A model generated the notes under the pieces. That model worked only from the letters and a program-made list of their open reading frames with translations. It was not told the DNA's origin and searched no databases. The position numbers were made by a program, and so were the translations under genes. This document shows, piece after piece, positions 46,832 through 57,127 of a stretch of DNA of 64,000 nucleotides (the first letter of the stretch is position 1; every line of letters begins with the position of its first letter). This DNA comes from Imbricaverruca yamaguchii (taxonomy: Eukaryota > Arthropoda > Thecostraca > Neoverrucidae): positions 1,402,001 to 1,466,000 of the forward strand of contig JAOTOL010001605.1 in assembly GCA_034440575.1 (NCBI GenBank), read 5' to 3'.

Positions 46832-47108
46832 GTACTTCGACTGCATCGACATCTGCAAGGTGCGGCGCGACTGGCACGAGGTGCGCCTGACCGGCTGCCT
46901 GCCGCCGCTGAGCTCGCCGCGCCACCTGTCGGCCCACCTGCTGACCGTGGCGGCGCCCGTCGAGCTGGAGCTGACGCTGTTCCAGCAGGGCCAGCGCAGC
47001 GCCGAGAAGGCGGCGCGCCTCCAGCTGGACCTGTGCGTGGCCGTGTTCCGCGCGCCGCAGCGGCCGCCCTACACGGCCGGCGCGCTGGTGCAGCACTCGC
47101 GCCGACAG
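46832..47108 (+). CDS. Calpain-15 exon H: C2-like domain, first half
   Basis: One base completes Arg684, then YFDCIDICKVRRDWHEVRL followed by TGCLPPLSS and LELTLFQQGQRS to ALVQHSRRQ (92 codons). (Y)FDSVDICKV...W.E.R is the family junction from the protease core into the beta-sandwich domain. Acceptor ATCCCGCAG at 46831 has only a weak pyrimidine tract behind a SINE tail. Donor CGACAG|GTAGCG after 47108, phase 0. Confidence 0.93.
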
Positions 47109-48165
47109 GTAGCGTGCCGCGGCCCCCCGACAGGTCAACATTGCCGACACGGTGGTGGGTTAACATCACCAACACGGTGGTGGGTTAACATTACCGACAC
47201 GGTGGTGGGTTAACATCACCAACACGGTGGTGGGTTAACATTACCAACACTGTGGTGGGTTAACATCACCAACACTGGTGGGTCAACATTGCCGACACGG
47301 TGGTGGGTTAACATTACCGACACGGTGGTGGGTTAACATCACCGACACGGTGGTGGGTTAACATCACCGACACGGTGGTGGGTTAACATTACCGACACGG
47401 TGGTGGGTTAACATTACCAACACGGTGGTAGGTTAGCATCACCAGTGCTGTGGTGGGTTAACATTACCAACACGGTGGTGGGGTAACGTTACCAACACGG
47501 TGGTGGGTTAGCATTACCAACACGGTGGTGGGTTAACATTACGCACGGTAGTAGGTTAACGTCACCAACACGGTGGTGGGTTAACATTACCGACACAGTG
47601 GTGGGTTACATCACCAACACGGTGGGTAAATGGTGGGTTACATTACCAACACTGTGGTAGGTAGGGTTAACATTACCGACACGTGGTGGGTTACATGCCA
47701 ACACGGTGGTGGGTTAACATCACCGACACGGTAGTGGGTTAGCATCACCAACACTGGTGGGTTAACATTACCAACACTGTGGTAGGTTAACATCATCAAC
47801 ATGGTGGTAGGTTAACATTACCAACACGGTGGTGGGTTAACATCACCAACACGGTGGTAGGTTAACATTGCCAACACGGTGGTGGGTTAACATCACCAAC
47901 ACGGTGGTGGGTTAACATTGCCGACACGGTGGTGGGTTAACATTGCCAACACGGTGGTGGGTTAACATTGCCAACACGGTGGTGGGTTAACATACTGACA
48001 CGTGGTAGGTTAACATTACCAACACGGTGGTGGGTTAACATTGCCAACACGGTGGTGGGTTAACATTGCCAACACGGTGGTGGGTTAACATTACCGACAC
48101 GGTGGTGGGTTAACATCACCAACACGGTGGGTTAACATCACCAACACGGTGGCAAATAACGTGCT
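47109..48165 (+). repeat. 25-bp minisatellite in intron H-I
   Basis: About 41 copies of GGTGGGTTAACAT(C/T)ACC-AACACGGT. The array is bracketed by related sequences: GTAGCGTGCCGCGGCCCCCC GACAG at the exon H donor and AACGTGCTGCGGCTCTCTG ACAG at its far end. Confidence 0.95.
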
Positions 48166-48199
48166 GCGGCTCTCTGACAGATTAGTGTCGCCGACAGGG

Positions 48200-48425
48200 G
48201 CGTCGGTAGTTCAGTGGTCCAGCTGAGCAATGGGCGCTGTATGGCCGAAGCAGTCGAAGCGCCTCTAAGCCCAAATAACTAGACTAAACTAAACCAGCTG
48301 AGCGTCTGGCACGCCGGAGGCACATAGTTCGATTCCCCACGATGCTCGCCCTTTCCTGCCAGGGTGAGAGGTATCCGACGCAATTTAGACTCAGCTGACG
48401 AATGCGTCGTAAATCCACACTCCAA
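48200..48425 (+). mobile_element. tRNA-derived SINE interrupted by a micro-retroposon
   Basis: The A-box half GGGGCGTCGGTAGTTCAGTGG and the B-box half ATAGTTCGATTCCCC are separated by the insertion at 48229-48293. The body CAGGGTGAGAGGTATCCGACGC and the end GCGTCGTAAATCCAC match the SINE at 13236-13351. Confidence 0.7.
48219..48303 (+). mobile_element. Micro-retroposon copy 7, nested in a SINE
   Basis: Body TGGGCGCTGTATGGCCGAAG...GAAGCGCCTCTAAG with a CAAATAACTAGACTAAACTAA tail inserted in the SINE head, with the 10-bp duplication CCAGCTGAGC at 48219-48228 and 48294-48303. Confidence 0.8.
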
Positions 48426-48841
48426 TGCAGTGTCACAAACGCGGTGGTGGGCTGGCAACATTCACTACACAGATTGGTGTCTCTTCGGTGACATTTTGGC
48501 AGCCAATGTGCCGATGGATCATTCCGGATAGCTGCTGTTGCGTACCGTGTCGCAGCTATTCGCAGTCAGGTACCATATCCTGAGACCCCAATATACTAGC
48601 CAACTGCAATAGTTCTGCCTCGGGCATGCACTGTGCTTCAGCTGTCCCAAAGTTGGGTGCCGCGATGCCAACACCCCGCACCCCACCGTACAGACGGGGT
48701 ACTCGTTATGGAGATCCGTACCGTATTGTGCCGTCAAGCACCCCTATGGTGACTGCTGCTGTCTCCAGATGCTCTACTTATTTAACATCATATCACCCAT
48801 GGTCTCTCTCGCGCACAGTTCTGTGATCTGTGTCGCCCCAG

Positions 48842-48884
48842 GTGCTCGGCTTCGTCGGCTGTCACGTGATCTGTGTCGCCCCAG
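48842..48884 (+). repeat. 43-bp tandem copy of exon I 5' end with acceptor
   Basis: TGTGTCGCCCCAG|GTGCTCGGCTTCGTCGG at 48828-48860 is a near copy of the true exon I boundary 43 bp later (GCCCCAG|GTGCGCGGC). Both carry a complete acceptor and the start of the coding sequence GFVGCHV. Use of the upstream site would shift the frame. Confidence 0.9.
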
Positions 48885-49130
48885 GTGCGCGGCTTCGTCG
48901 GCTGTCACGTGATGCTGGAGCCGGGCAACTATCTGGTGTGCTGCCTGGCGTTCAACCACTGGCAGACGGCGTGGGCGGGCGGCGGCGGCGGCGGCGAGCA
49001 GCTGTACCCGCGCCACGTGCTGGCGCTGCACGCCGGCCGCCAGCTGGCCGTGGAGCGCGCGTCGGTCGGCGCCCACGTGCTGGCCGACACCATCGTCCAG
49101 CTGACACTGGCGCGCGGCCAGCGGCACGAG
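48885..49130 (+). CDS. Calpain-15 exon I: C2-like domain, second half
   Basis: Eighty-two codons: VRGFVGCHVMLEPGNYLVC, CLAFNHWQTAW, a Gly run (GGGGGG), then LYPRHVLALHAGRQLAVE to LARGQRHE. MLEPG(E/N)Y and CxAFNHW are diagnostic for the calpain-15/SOL C2-like domain. Acceptor GCCCCAG at 48884 chosen because it keeps the frame; an identical acceptor 43 bp upstream does not. Donor CACGAG|GTCAGT after 49130, phase 0, continuing to GREGM in exon J. Confidence 0.93.
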
Positions 49131-49806
49131 GTCAGTGGGTCAGGTCACGGCTGGCGGTCACTGCGGGGAGGGCGGGCGTGCGGCTGGCGAACATCGCAGA
49201 CAGTGAGAATAGGCGCGGTTCGTTGGAGGGGCTTCGAATGGTTGGAAGACAGCATTTGACAGCGGTGCATGAGCTGTTTAGGAATATGTAATTCTGATCA
49301 TATCAGTCGTTTTTCGTGTGTTATTGTCCTATTCTGTAATTCGTCAACTTCACTGGGCCGACTGTTTTAGCTATCGTGCAGATGATAGCTAAATAGCTAT
49401 GAAGTCACTTAGAAGATCAAAGCAATGGGTTTTCAACAACCAGCAAGACGAAAGTTGTTCGCCAATACGCGGAAGCAATGCCATGTTTAAGAATGTACTA
49501 AGAAATAGCGTAGAGAACTTGTTAACGTTCGATAATCGTATCTTTTACTTCCAACTTGTGCAGTAGGGCGATATAAATTAGTGGTAGGTCAGGTGGGATT
49601 AATAGTAATAGGTGTGCAGTGGGAAGGTAACAACCATGGTGACGCTTGGTAGGAAGTGGAGGGACCATCCTCGTGAGGACAGGTTAGATCCTTCTTGTGT
49701 CGCTGATCTTACAGTTAAACGAGGTCAGCTCTGCAGAGTAGACGTTAGGTGGCCGAGGCGGCTGTTGCGGTCCTGGATTCAATTAGCAACAGCAGCGCGC
49801 CCAAAA

Positions 49807-49877
49807 TGCATCGGCCGGGAATCGAACCCGGGCCGCCCGCGTGGCAGGCGAGCATTCTACCACTGAACCACCGATGC
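49807..49877 (-). tRNA. tRNA-Gly(GCC)
   Basis: A 71-nt cloverleaf: acceptor stem GCATCGG/CCGATGC with discriminator A, A-box TGGTTCAGTGG, anticodon loop CTGCCAC (GCC), B-box GGTTCGATTCC. A T4 terminator follows directly (AAAA on the plus strand). Head to head with tRNA-Ser at 50023, 145 bp apart. Confidence 0.95.
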
Positions 49878-50022
49878 CTGATAGAAAGCAAAGGGAAATA
49901 TTTTGCAGCCAGGCCAATTGGTATCCCGCTGCATGCTCTAGTGGGCGTGAAACAGTCACGAAACTTCCGCTCCACATTGTCACGTGTTTTCGGTGCAGCT
50001 GTATGTTGGTGGAGGGGCAACG

Positions 50023-50104
50023 GCGGTCGTGGCCGAGTGGTTAAGGCGTCTGACTTGAAATCAGATTCCCTCTGGGAGCGTAGGTTCGAGTCCTGCCGAC
50101 CGCG
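50023..50104 (+). tRNA. tRNA-Ser(UGA)
   Basis: An 82-nt class II tRNA: acceptor GCGGTCG/CGACCGC, A-box TGGCCGAGTGG, anticodon loop CTTGAAA (TGA), long variable arm TTCCCTCTGGGAGC, B-box GGTTCGAGTCC. Only TTT follows within 10 bp, so the terminator is weak. Confidence 0.93.
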
Positions 50105-50724
50105 GGTTGTTTACGTCTTGGCCCCACGGGCAGTCCAGAGTGACAACAAAATTATTTGTTCCATCAGCTTGGTGGTTTTCTCAGTGCATATCCTAGTCAG
50201 ATTAACTGTTCTTCGGCATGGATGACCAGGCTTGGTAAAAATGACAAAAGCTAGTTTTAACAAGTATTGCAAAAATTAATCCGCGAAATTGCATTTGCAT
50301 TTGATTGTTTTTGGTTCCCAAATGACTTGGCCTTGCACAATTACATCTTGAAGTACAGTTTGAACTATTAGTACATTTCTACACCATGTTAGTACACTCA
50401 GCCGGCGCACACGTACACAATAGTTGAGGTTGAGGCTGAGGGAAACTCCAGTTAGTGCTTTTGAAGACAGCATGTTTTATGCTGATCACAAAAGCCTAAT
50501 ATGGACTAATACATCAAGATGGTGTTCTGAATATCATGATGCTGCTCAGACCCCATTTTTTCCACATACACTCTGTCCTTGCCCTAATTTTAGCTGGTTC
50601 CCAAATCTAGAAATGTGTATGTAATCTACAAGTTATTAATATTCATAAAGCCGTGATTGGTCGTTGTGAATATCCTGATAGTATCGGCAACTTATCAGGG
50701 CAACCCCATGTTTGCACGCTGTTT

Positions 50725-51060
50725 AGCTCGAGTCCCATAATTGTCAGGATTACCTAGTCCACTCGCGACCGATCTGTGTGACACGTTGGCGACGCGATGT
50801 GGCCAGACAGTCGAGTCCATCGTTGGTCGTGTCGTCGTTGTTGTCCGGCGTCGTTGTTCGTCGTTGTACGTCGTTGTTGTTCGTCGTTGTTCGTTGTTGT
50901 TCGTCGTTGTTGTTCGTCGTTGTTGTTGTTCGTCGTTGTTCGTCGTCGTCGCTGTTGTTGTTCGTCGTTGTTGTTCGTCGTCGCGTTGTTGTTCGTCGTC
51001 GTTGTTCGTCGTCGCTGTCGTTGTTCGCCGTCGTCGTTGTTGTTCGTCGTCGGTCGTCGG
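50725..51060 (+). mobile_element. SINE body plus (GTT/GTC)n trinucleotide tract
   Basis: CTCGCGACCGATCTGTGTG, GTTGGCGACGCGATGTGGCC is the SINE family body; it is followed from about 50826 by a 230-bp mixture of GTT, GTC and GCC triplets. A near copy lies at 58370-58740. Confidence 0.65.
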
Positions 51061-51208
51061 ATTGGTGTTCTGTCTGTCAAGTGTCTGCTAGTTCAGAGGA
51101 CTTCAAAGGGAAGTGGCACTAACGCGCGGCGTGCGCGAAGTGGAAGATGGGTAGCCGACCTGGTTCATGTGCCCCCAAATCCAGGTGAGCGAAGCCAAGC
51201 AGGCAAAA

Positions 51209-51271
51209 TGCATCGGCCGGGAATCGAACCCCGCGTGGCAGGCGAGCATTCTACCACTGAACCACCGATGT
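51209..51271 (-). pseudogene. tRNA-Gly pseudogene (internal 8-bp deletion)
   Basis: It matches the 71-nt tRNA-Gly but lacks 8 bp of the variable/T-stem region (ATCGAACCCCGCGTGG) and has a changed first base pair (CCGATGT). It cannot fold a normal T arm. Confidence 0.9.
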
Positions 51272-51360
51272 CTGGCGGTGCGCCAGACGGAAACATTTTA
51301 CAGCTAGGCTAATTGGTGTTCCGCTGCACGCTCTCATGGGTGTGTAACAGTCACGTGACT

Positions 51361-51475
51361 CTCGCCCAGCCCAGCCCCGCCCCGCCCCGCCCCGCCCGCC
51401 CCGCCCCGCCCCGCCCTTCCACGTGTCCCCGCCCCCCCCGCCCCCCCCCCCCCCCCCCCACCCCGCCCCCCCGCA
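51361..51475. repeat. CCGCC/poly-C tract between tRNA-Gly and tRNA-Ser
   Basis: GC-box-like pentamers CCGCC followed by C-runs in the intergenic space between the Gly pseudogene and tRNA-Ser(AGA). Confidence 0.95.
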
Positions 51476-51519
51476 ACTTCTACGTGTTCCGACAGCTATA
51501 TGCTGGGTGGGAGGTCATG

Positions 51520-51601
51520 GCGGTCGTGGCCGAGCGGTTAAGGCGTCTGACTAGAAATCAGATTCCCTCTGGGAGCGTAGGTTCGAGTCCTACCGACCGC
51601 G
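51520..51601 (+). tRNA. tRNA-Ser(AGA)
   Basis: As the Ser(UGA) copies but anticodon loop CTAGAAA (AGA) and TCCTACC in the T arm. A-box variant GAGCGG. Strong terminator TTTTT 4 bp downstream. Confidence 0.94.
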
Positions 51602-51779
51602 GACGTTTTTCTTCCTGGTTTGGAGATGCCAGGTGGCTGTTTGGTCATAATCTTCACCACAGTCCTGCCGACTAGTATTACATTGTTGGTTTGGGTTCAT
51701 GAGGTCCCGACGTGGTAAGGCGTTCAGGTTGACCGGCAGTGACCCTATGTGTACTTCGCTATTGGCGATCCAATAGCGG

Positions 51780-52060
51780 GAAAACATTCGGGAAATAGGG
51801 TGGATTATTGCACTTCCTGAACACTGAATAGGCATCCTTGCCGGAGTACAATCGACACGGTGCTTCTTGACATGTGTTCATGAAGTCTTCCTGTCTGAGT
51901 TTTAAAGGTATCTCGTGTACGGGTATTATGATTATGCTCACCATTAGGGATTGTGATGCACAAACACAAACATCTCGTGACATAATTCGAGGTAAAGGGA
52001 TTTCCTACGATGCGGTCTGCTGTACAATGGCAGTTGTTGATAGTGTGACATTTTAATCGT
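51780..52060. repeat. hAT-MITE-related sequence
   Basis: TGGATTATTGCACTTCCTGAACACTGAATAGGCATCC and what follows resemble the interior of the MITE at 34220-34750. The same segment follows other type B tRNA units (56100-56290, 59990-60080, 62160-62400). Confidence 0.5.
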
Positions 52061-52093
52061 TGTCATTAACCCGCGCCGTCGGTCGGACGGTTG

Positions 52094-52148
52094 TCGGTCG
52101 GTCGGTCGGTCGGTCGGTCGGTCGGTCGGTCGGTCGGTCGGTCGGTCT
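52094..52148. repeat. (GGTC)n microsatellite
   Basis: About 13 units of GGTC/CGGT. Confidence 0.97.
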
Positions 52149-52227
52149 TCGGTCGTTGTACATCGTCGGATTGATGTGCTGTCTGCTAGTTCGGAGGACT
52201 TCAAAGGGAAGCGGCACTAACGCGCGA

Positions 52228-52562
52228 GCCCCGCAATGGGGTCAGCCTCGTCACTCGGCTGGCCAGGGAATTGGCGCTCCATCGGGTTAACATAGCCCCC
52301 CCGATAAGGGGTGTGGAAACACGGAGGTGTTTCCGGGGACTCGTGTAGTCCCCATCGTCCATCCCTCTCTTCAAATTCCCGTATCCACCCCGTGCCAGCG
52401 TCCTTTTGTATGCCTTTCATCCAACCCTGCAGCACCAACCAGCACCCTTGTGACGAGCAGATAGGCCAGGGGAAGCTGGCCTATCCCTCCGCTCAGTTTT
52501 ATCGGGGTAGCCGCGCCCCCTAGGCCCGCACCCGGGGTTGACGGAGTCCTGCAGGTTGCAGT
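52228..52562. other. Unassigned GC-rich segment between tRNA units
   Basis: Not shared with other tRNA units; bounded on the right by the exact start of unit A copy 2. It resembles a retrotransposon 5' region in composition but no domain is visible. Confidence 0.3.
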
Positions 52563-53134
52563 CCAACAGCGGTGCATGAGCTGTTTAGGAATATGTAATT
52601 CTGATCATATCAGTCGTTTTTCGTGTATTATTGTGCTATTCTGTAATTCGTCAACTTCACTGGGCCGACTGTTTAGGCTATCGTGCAGATGATAGCTAAA
52701 TAGCTATGAAGTCACTTAGAAGATCAAAGCAATGGGTTTTCAACAACCAGCAAGACGAAAGTTGTTCGCCAGTACGCCGAAGCAATGCCATGTTTAAGAA
52801 TGTACTAAGAAATAGCGTAGAGAACTTGTTAACGTTCGATAATCGTATCTTTTACTTCCAACTTGTGCAGCAGGGCGATAGAAATTGGTGGTAGGTCAGG
52901 TGGGATTAATAGTAATAGGTGTGCAGTGGGAAGGTAACAACCATGGTGACGCTTGGTAGGACACTTGGTAGGAAGTGGAGGAAGGATCTAACCTGTCCTC
53001 GTGAGGACAGGTTAGATCCTTCTTGTGTCGCTGATCTTACAGTTAAACGAGGTCAGCTCTGCAGAGTAGACGTTAGGTGGCCGAGGCGGTTGTTGCGGTC
53101 CTGGATTCAATTAGCAACAGCAGCGCGCCCAAAA

Positions 53135-53205
53135 TGCATCGGCCGGGAATCGAACCCGGGCCGCCCGCGTGGCAGGCGAGCATTCTACCACTGAACCACC
53201 GATGC
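53135..53205 (-). tRNA. tRNA-Gly(GCC)
   Basis: Identical in sequence to the 49807 copy including terminator; 145 bp from the truncated tRNA-Ser at 53351. Confidence 0.95.
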
Positions 53206-53350
53206 CTGACAGAACGCAAAGGGAAATATTTTGCAGCCAGGCCAATTGGTATCCCGCTGCATGCTCTAGTGGGCGTGAAACAGTCACGAAACTTCCGCTC
53301 CACATTGTCACGTGTTTTCGGTGCAGCTGTATGTTGGCGGAGGGGCAACG

Positions 53351-53392
53351 GCGGTCGTGGCCGAGTGGTTAAGGCGTCCGACTTGAAATCAG
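53351..53392 (+). pseudogene. tRNA-Ser(UGA), truncated after the anticodon arm
   Basis: The first 42 nt match tRNA-Ser(UGA) with CTTGAAA anticodon loop, then the sequence changes abruptly at ATCAG|GAGTATGAG into a retrotransposon reading frame. The variable arm, T arm and 3' acceptor strand are missing. Confidence 0.92.
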
Positions 53393-54262
53393 GAGTATGA
53401 GCAAATAAATACTCCCCCGTGGGAACTGGTCTCCCCCTTCATCGACATCGCCCTCTGCAGAGAGAAAGCAAGACACGACAAAAGGGGAGCTACTCTCACC
53501 GTGAGAGAGCCCCTCAGGAAGAGTAGCTCACTCTCTCCTGTGAGAGTGTACGTGAGAGTCTCACGTACACTGGAACACATTTCTTCAACATATCATGGTT
53601 ACACAGATGGCTCAAAGACTGACACCGGCGTTGGTAGTGCTTTTGTTAGAGGATCTACCACAAGATCTTTCACCCTGCCGCCACACGCCACGGTCTTCAC
53701 TGCAGAGTAGATGTCAATCAGCAAAGTCCTTTCATACATCGAGGTTGACGACGAAATTTTACACGTTATTTTGACTGATTCTCTGAGCAGTCTTGTGGCG
53801 TTGCGCAGTTTTAACCAGCAACATGTCATCGTACGAGACGTTTTATTGCACCTTACTTCGCTGCATGGCATGGGAAAACATGTAACACTCTGCTGGATTC
53901 CAGCACATGTTGGAATTCGTGGCAACGAGCTGGCCGACCGAGCTGCAAGGCGTGCAGCACTAGCGCCAAGGAGTCGCGTTCTCCCACTTCCTGCCAGCCC
54001 AGTGATCTCATCATTTATTCTTAGACGATGGCAGGGCAAATGGGACCAAGAGGAGTTCAACAAATTAAAGCAAATCAAACCATACTTAGCTCCGTTTGCC
54101 TCGTCCTTCAGCTAAACTAGAAGGGACGATGTAGCCATCTGTCGTCTCAGAATTGGTCACACTCTAGCAACACATGGGTATTTATTGTGCGGGGACGACA
54201 GGCCGAAATGTGTTAGGTGTAATGCCGCCCTGACTGTGCACCATGTGCTGGTGGCGTGCCCA
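53393..54262 (+). mobile_element. Non-LTR retrotransposon ORF2 C-terminus (RNase H and zinc finger), broken
   Basis: One frame from the tRNA junction contains an RNase H domain: YTDGSK, the Glu of TAE, LTDS and HVGIRGNELAD hold the four catalytic acids, followed by a CVRCNA...HHVLVACP zinc-binding tail typical of I/Jockey-type ORF2. Two in-frame stops (53708-53710 and 54113-54115) and loss of endonuclease and reverse transcriptase make it inactive. Its right end abuts a MITE. Confidence 0.85.
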
Positions 54263-54729
54263 CAGGGTTAAAAAATTGGTTTTTCATTAGGTGTGAGATG
54301 TCGAAATGAGCATAGCAGGATGTCGGAATTTGACAAGTAATTAGCGTAATTTAAAATGTTTTTGATGTCATTCAGACTAAAATGTAAGTTCATGGTGTAG
54401 GTGATTATGACTGGACCTTCATCATTTGTTTTAAGATTCATAATTTAAGAAAAGATGTATTCGGGATAAGGAGAATAATAACTATGATGAACTGGTATTG
54501 TATCCCATATCACATAGGTCATCCCTTTACCCGAAATTGCATTCCAAAATGTTCGTGTAACACCATTCCATATTGAGAGCACGCACATGCTATTTATAAA
54601 CAAGATGCTGTTACAAAGGAGACATAAATACTTCATATCAATGAGCAGGATGCTGATACTTCTTGGAGAAGGATGTCGATTGAGTGTTCAGAAAGTGGTA
54701 TATTCAGAAAGTGGAATAATTTATCGCTG
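54263..54729. mobile_element. hAT-like MITE, 467 bp
   Basis: Starts CAGGGTTAAAAAATTGG and ends, reverse-complemented, CAGCGATAAATTATTCC. Same family as 34220-34750 (opposite orientation). The expected 8-bp flanking duplication is not seen, so one flank may have been rearranged. Confidence 0.65.
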
Positions 54730-55345
54730 AGCAACTTTTATAAGCCTGCATATTGTATTCAATGCAGGGCTTCATTGCTTGCTGAATAAAGACTTAAAGA
54801 GTCCTGCATGATAGCGGGTTTCAGGATACTGGGTAGACTATTTGAAACAGAAGAGGCTCTGTGATACGGTTTCAGGAGATTTCCTGATCAGAGGTCATTG
54901 GTGCACCCCAACTATGGCATATTTGAATTGTTGAAGGGCATCAGGATGTCTTCAGTTGAGTTCATGCTCGCTTTATAATCAGCAGCTAGTAAGCAAGGAT
55001 GTCACAAAAGCCATAGACAGGGAGGTCGATTGAACTTTCATTATGTGGTATTTTCCACCCATTTTCTTGAAAAATTTCACACTGCGTGCCCAGCATACAC
55101 AAAAGAACGTAGGCGACACTGCATGTGTTGCGAATGCTCTGAAGCTGAAAGACTTGTTTGAAGATGATTCCCGATTCATACATAATAGAGCGGTTTCGTA
55201 CTTCCTTGTGGAGATAGGATTTGACGTACTTTATGCACCTACCTAACAAATTTGTTTCCCCAGATCTTATATCAAGCGCCTTAATGACCACTAATGTGTT
55301 ATATACTTATGTGACAGTCTGACGCGCGCTTAGGCAGCCTTGTTA
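54730..55345. other. Intron I-J, unique part
   Basis: No gene or repeat recognised. Confidence 0.4.
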
Positions 55346-55409
55346 TGGGTGTAATATAACCCAATGGGGTTGACGCACCCTAAAACCCCAATAATCAATC
55401 AATCAATCA
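55346..55409 (+). mobile_element. Micro-retroposon copy 8
   Basis: Body TGGGTGTAATATAACC...GACGCACCCTAAAA with an (AATC)n tail. CTGACGCGCG (55319-55328) and CTAACGCGCG (55410-55419) could be a duplication but 17 bp separate the left one from the body, so the target-site duplication is doubtful. Confidence 0.65.
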
Positions 55410-55529
55410 CTAACGCGCGATGTGCACGGAGCGGGGGGATGAATAACTGTTGGCGTTTGTTGATAAGTGTTGGATAACTGTTAGTTGGTGCGCTTCAAAA
55501 TCCAAATGAGCGAAACAAAGCAAGCAAAA

Positions 55530-55600
55530 TGCATCGGCCGGGAATCGAACCCGGGCCGCCCGCGTGGCAGGCGAGCATTCTACCACTGAACCACCGATGC
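55530..55600 (-). tRNA. tRNA-Gly(GCC)
   Basis: Intact 71-nt copy with adjacent T4 terminator; 167 bp from tRNA-Ser(AGA) at 55768. Confidence 0.95.
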
Positions 55601-55767
55601 CTGGCGGTACACCAGACGGAAACATTTTACAGCTAGGCTAATTGGTGTTCCGCTGCACGCTCTCATGGGTGTGTAACGGTGACGTGACTCCCGACCCGCC
55701 CCGCCCGCCCCGCCCGCCCCGCCCTTCTACGTGTCTCCGACAACTGTATGTTGGCTGTGTTGCCACG

Positions 55768-55849
55768 GCGGTCGTGGCCGAGTGGTTAAGGCGTCTGACT
55801 AGAAATCAGATTCCCTCTGGGAGCGTAGGTTCGAGTCCTACCGACCGCG
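55768..55849 (+). tRNA. tRNA-Ser(AGA)
   Basis: Intact 82-nt copy, anticodon loop CTAGAAA, TTTTT terminator downstream. The space to tRNA-Gly contains CCCGCCCCGCC repeats. Confidence 0.95.
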
Positions 55850-56579
55850 GACGTTTTTCTTCCTGGCTTGGAGATGGCAGGTGGCTGTTTGGTCAGAATC
55901 TTCACCACAGTCCTGCCGACCACTAGTATTACATTGTTGGTTTGGGTTCATGAGGTGCCGACGTGGTAAGGCGTTCAGGTTGACCGGCAGTGACCCTATC
56001 TAACTGTACTTCACTATTGGCGACCCAGCATTGGTCACCGGCAGTAATCCTGTCTAAACTGTGTACTTCAGTGTTGGTGATCCACTATCGAAAATGATGA
56101 TGCATTGGGGTTTAGGGACGCGTGGACTGCCATGGTTATTTTGCGCCCATTCCAGTATCGGAAGAAAAAAAAACATTTAAAAAAACAAAAAAAAAAACAA
56201 ACAAAAAAAACACGGCAAATATGGTGGATTATTGAACTTTCTGAACACTGAATAAGCATCGTTGCCGAAGGATAATCCACTTGTGCGAAGTGTGCACATC
56301 GCTGTTGTTATTCAGATTCAGTGGCGCATCAACTTCCGCGTCGTGTGCCTCATGGATCACTGTCATGCCACATTGAAAACCAGATCTCCGAATTGGCATG
56401 AGCCGGCGTGAATCCACCTTCGCTGGGTGGGGGTGTTGGTTCTTGAAACGACGTACATCGTACGTCGTTGCGCGTTGTCGTCGTCCTAGTCGTTGTACGT
56501 CGCCGTTGGTGTACGGTGTACATCGTCGTTGTACGTCATCGTTGTACGTTGTACGTTGTACGTTGTACGTAGTCGTCAT

Positions 56580-56602
56580 ACCGGGTTCGATTCCCGGCCG
56601 AT
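56580..56602 (+). pseudogene. tRNA-Gly 3' fragment
   Basis: CCGGGTTCGATTCCCGGCCGAT, the T arm and part of the acceptor strand, embedded in ACGTCGTTGT-type low-complexity sequence. Confidence 0.8.
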
Positions 56603-56750
56603 CGTACGTCGTCGGATTAGGGTGCTGTCAAGTGTCCGCTTATTCGGAGGACTTCAAAGGGAAGTGGCGCTAATGCGCGAAGCGGGCGATGAGTAGCCGA
56701 CCTATTTGGTGCGCCCCCAAATCAAAATCAGCGAAGCGAAGCAAGCAAAA

Positions 56751-56821
56751 TGCATCGGCCGGGAATCGAACCCGGGCCGCCCGCGTGGCAGGCGAGCATT
56801 CTACCACTGAACCACCGATGC
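56751..56821 (-). tRNA. tRNA-Gly(GCC)
   Basis: Intact 71-nt copy with T4 terminator. Its divergent partner at 57106 is interrupted. Confidence 0.95.
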
Positions 56822-56913
56822 CTGGAATCGCCCCAGACGGAAATATTTTACAGCCAGGCTAATTGGTGTTCCGCTGCACGCTCTCATGGGTGTGCAACAG
56901 TGACGTAACTCCC

Positions 56914-57058
56914 GCCCAGCCCCGCCCCGCCCCGCCCCGCCCCGCCCCGCCCCGCCCCGCCCCGCCCCGCCCCGCCCCGCCCCGCCCCGCCCCGCCCCGC
57001 CCCGCCCCGCCCCGCCCCGCCCCGCCCCGCCCCGCCCCGCCCCGCCCCGCCCCGCCCA
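56914..57058. repeat. (CCGCC)n expansion, about 28 units
   Basis: Pure CCGCC pentamers in the space between divergent tRNA-Gly and the broken tRNA-Ser. GC-box-like; the same space has 2-10 units in sister pairs. Confidence 0.97.
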
Positions 57059-57105
57059 GACCCTCTACGTGTCTCCGAGAACTGTACGTTGGGTTCAGCG
57101 CTACG

Positions 57106-57127
57106 GCGGTCGTGGTCGAGTGATTAA
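57106..57127 (+). pseudogene. tRNA-Ser, 5' fragment cut in the D loop
   Basis: GCGGTCGTGGTCGAGTGATTAA then a MITE-like sequence. The D-loop break point equals that at 61061-61082. Confidence 0.88.

Larger units (their letters stand above)
49258..50104. repeat. tRNA unit type A, copy 1
   Basis: A segment from GCGGTGCATGAGCTGTTTAGG through a tRNA-Gly/tRNA-Ser(UGA) head-to-head pair. Near-identical sequence recurs at 52565-53392 and, from about 49690 onward, at 57310-58880. It is in calpain-15 intron I-J. No protein is encoded. Confidence 0.85.

Noticed and set aside
20199..48165. Arrays as possible CRISPR loci
   Set aside because: Units are directly adjacent without unique spacers, and the DNA is eukaryotic with spliced genes.
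55319..55419. CTGACGCGCG/CTAACGCGCG as target duplication of micro-retroposon copy 8
   Set aside because: The left repeat is 17 bp away from the element and the motif also occurs in the neighbouring tRNA units.
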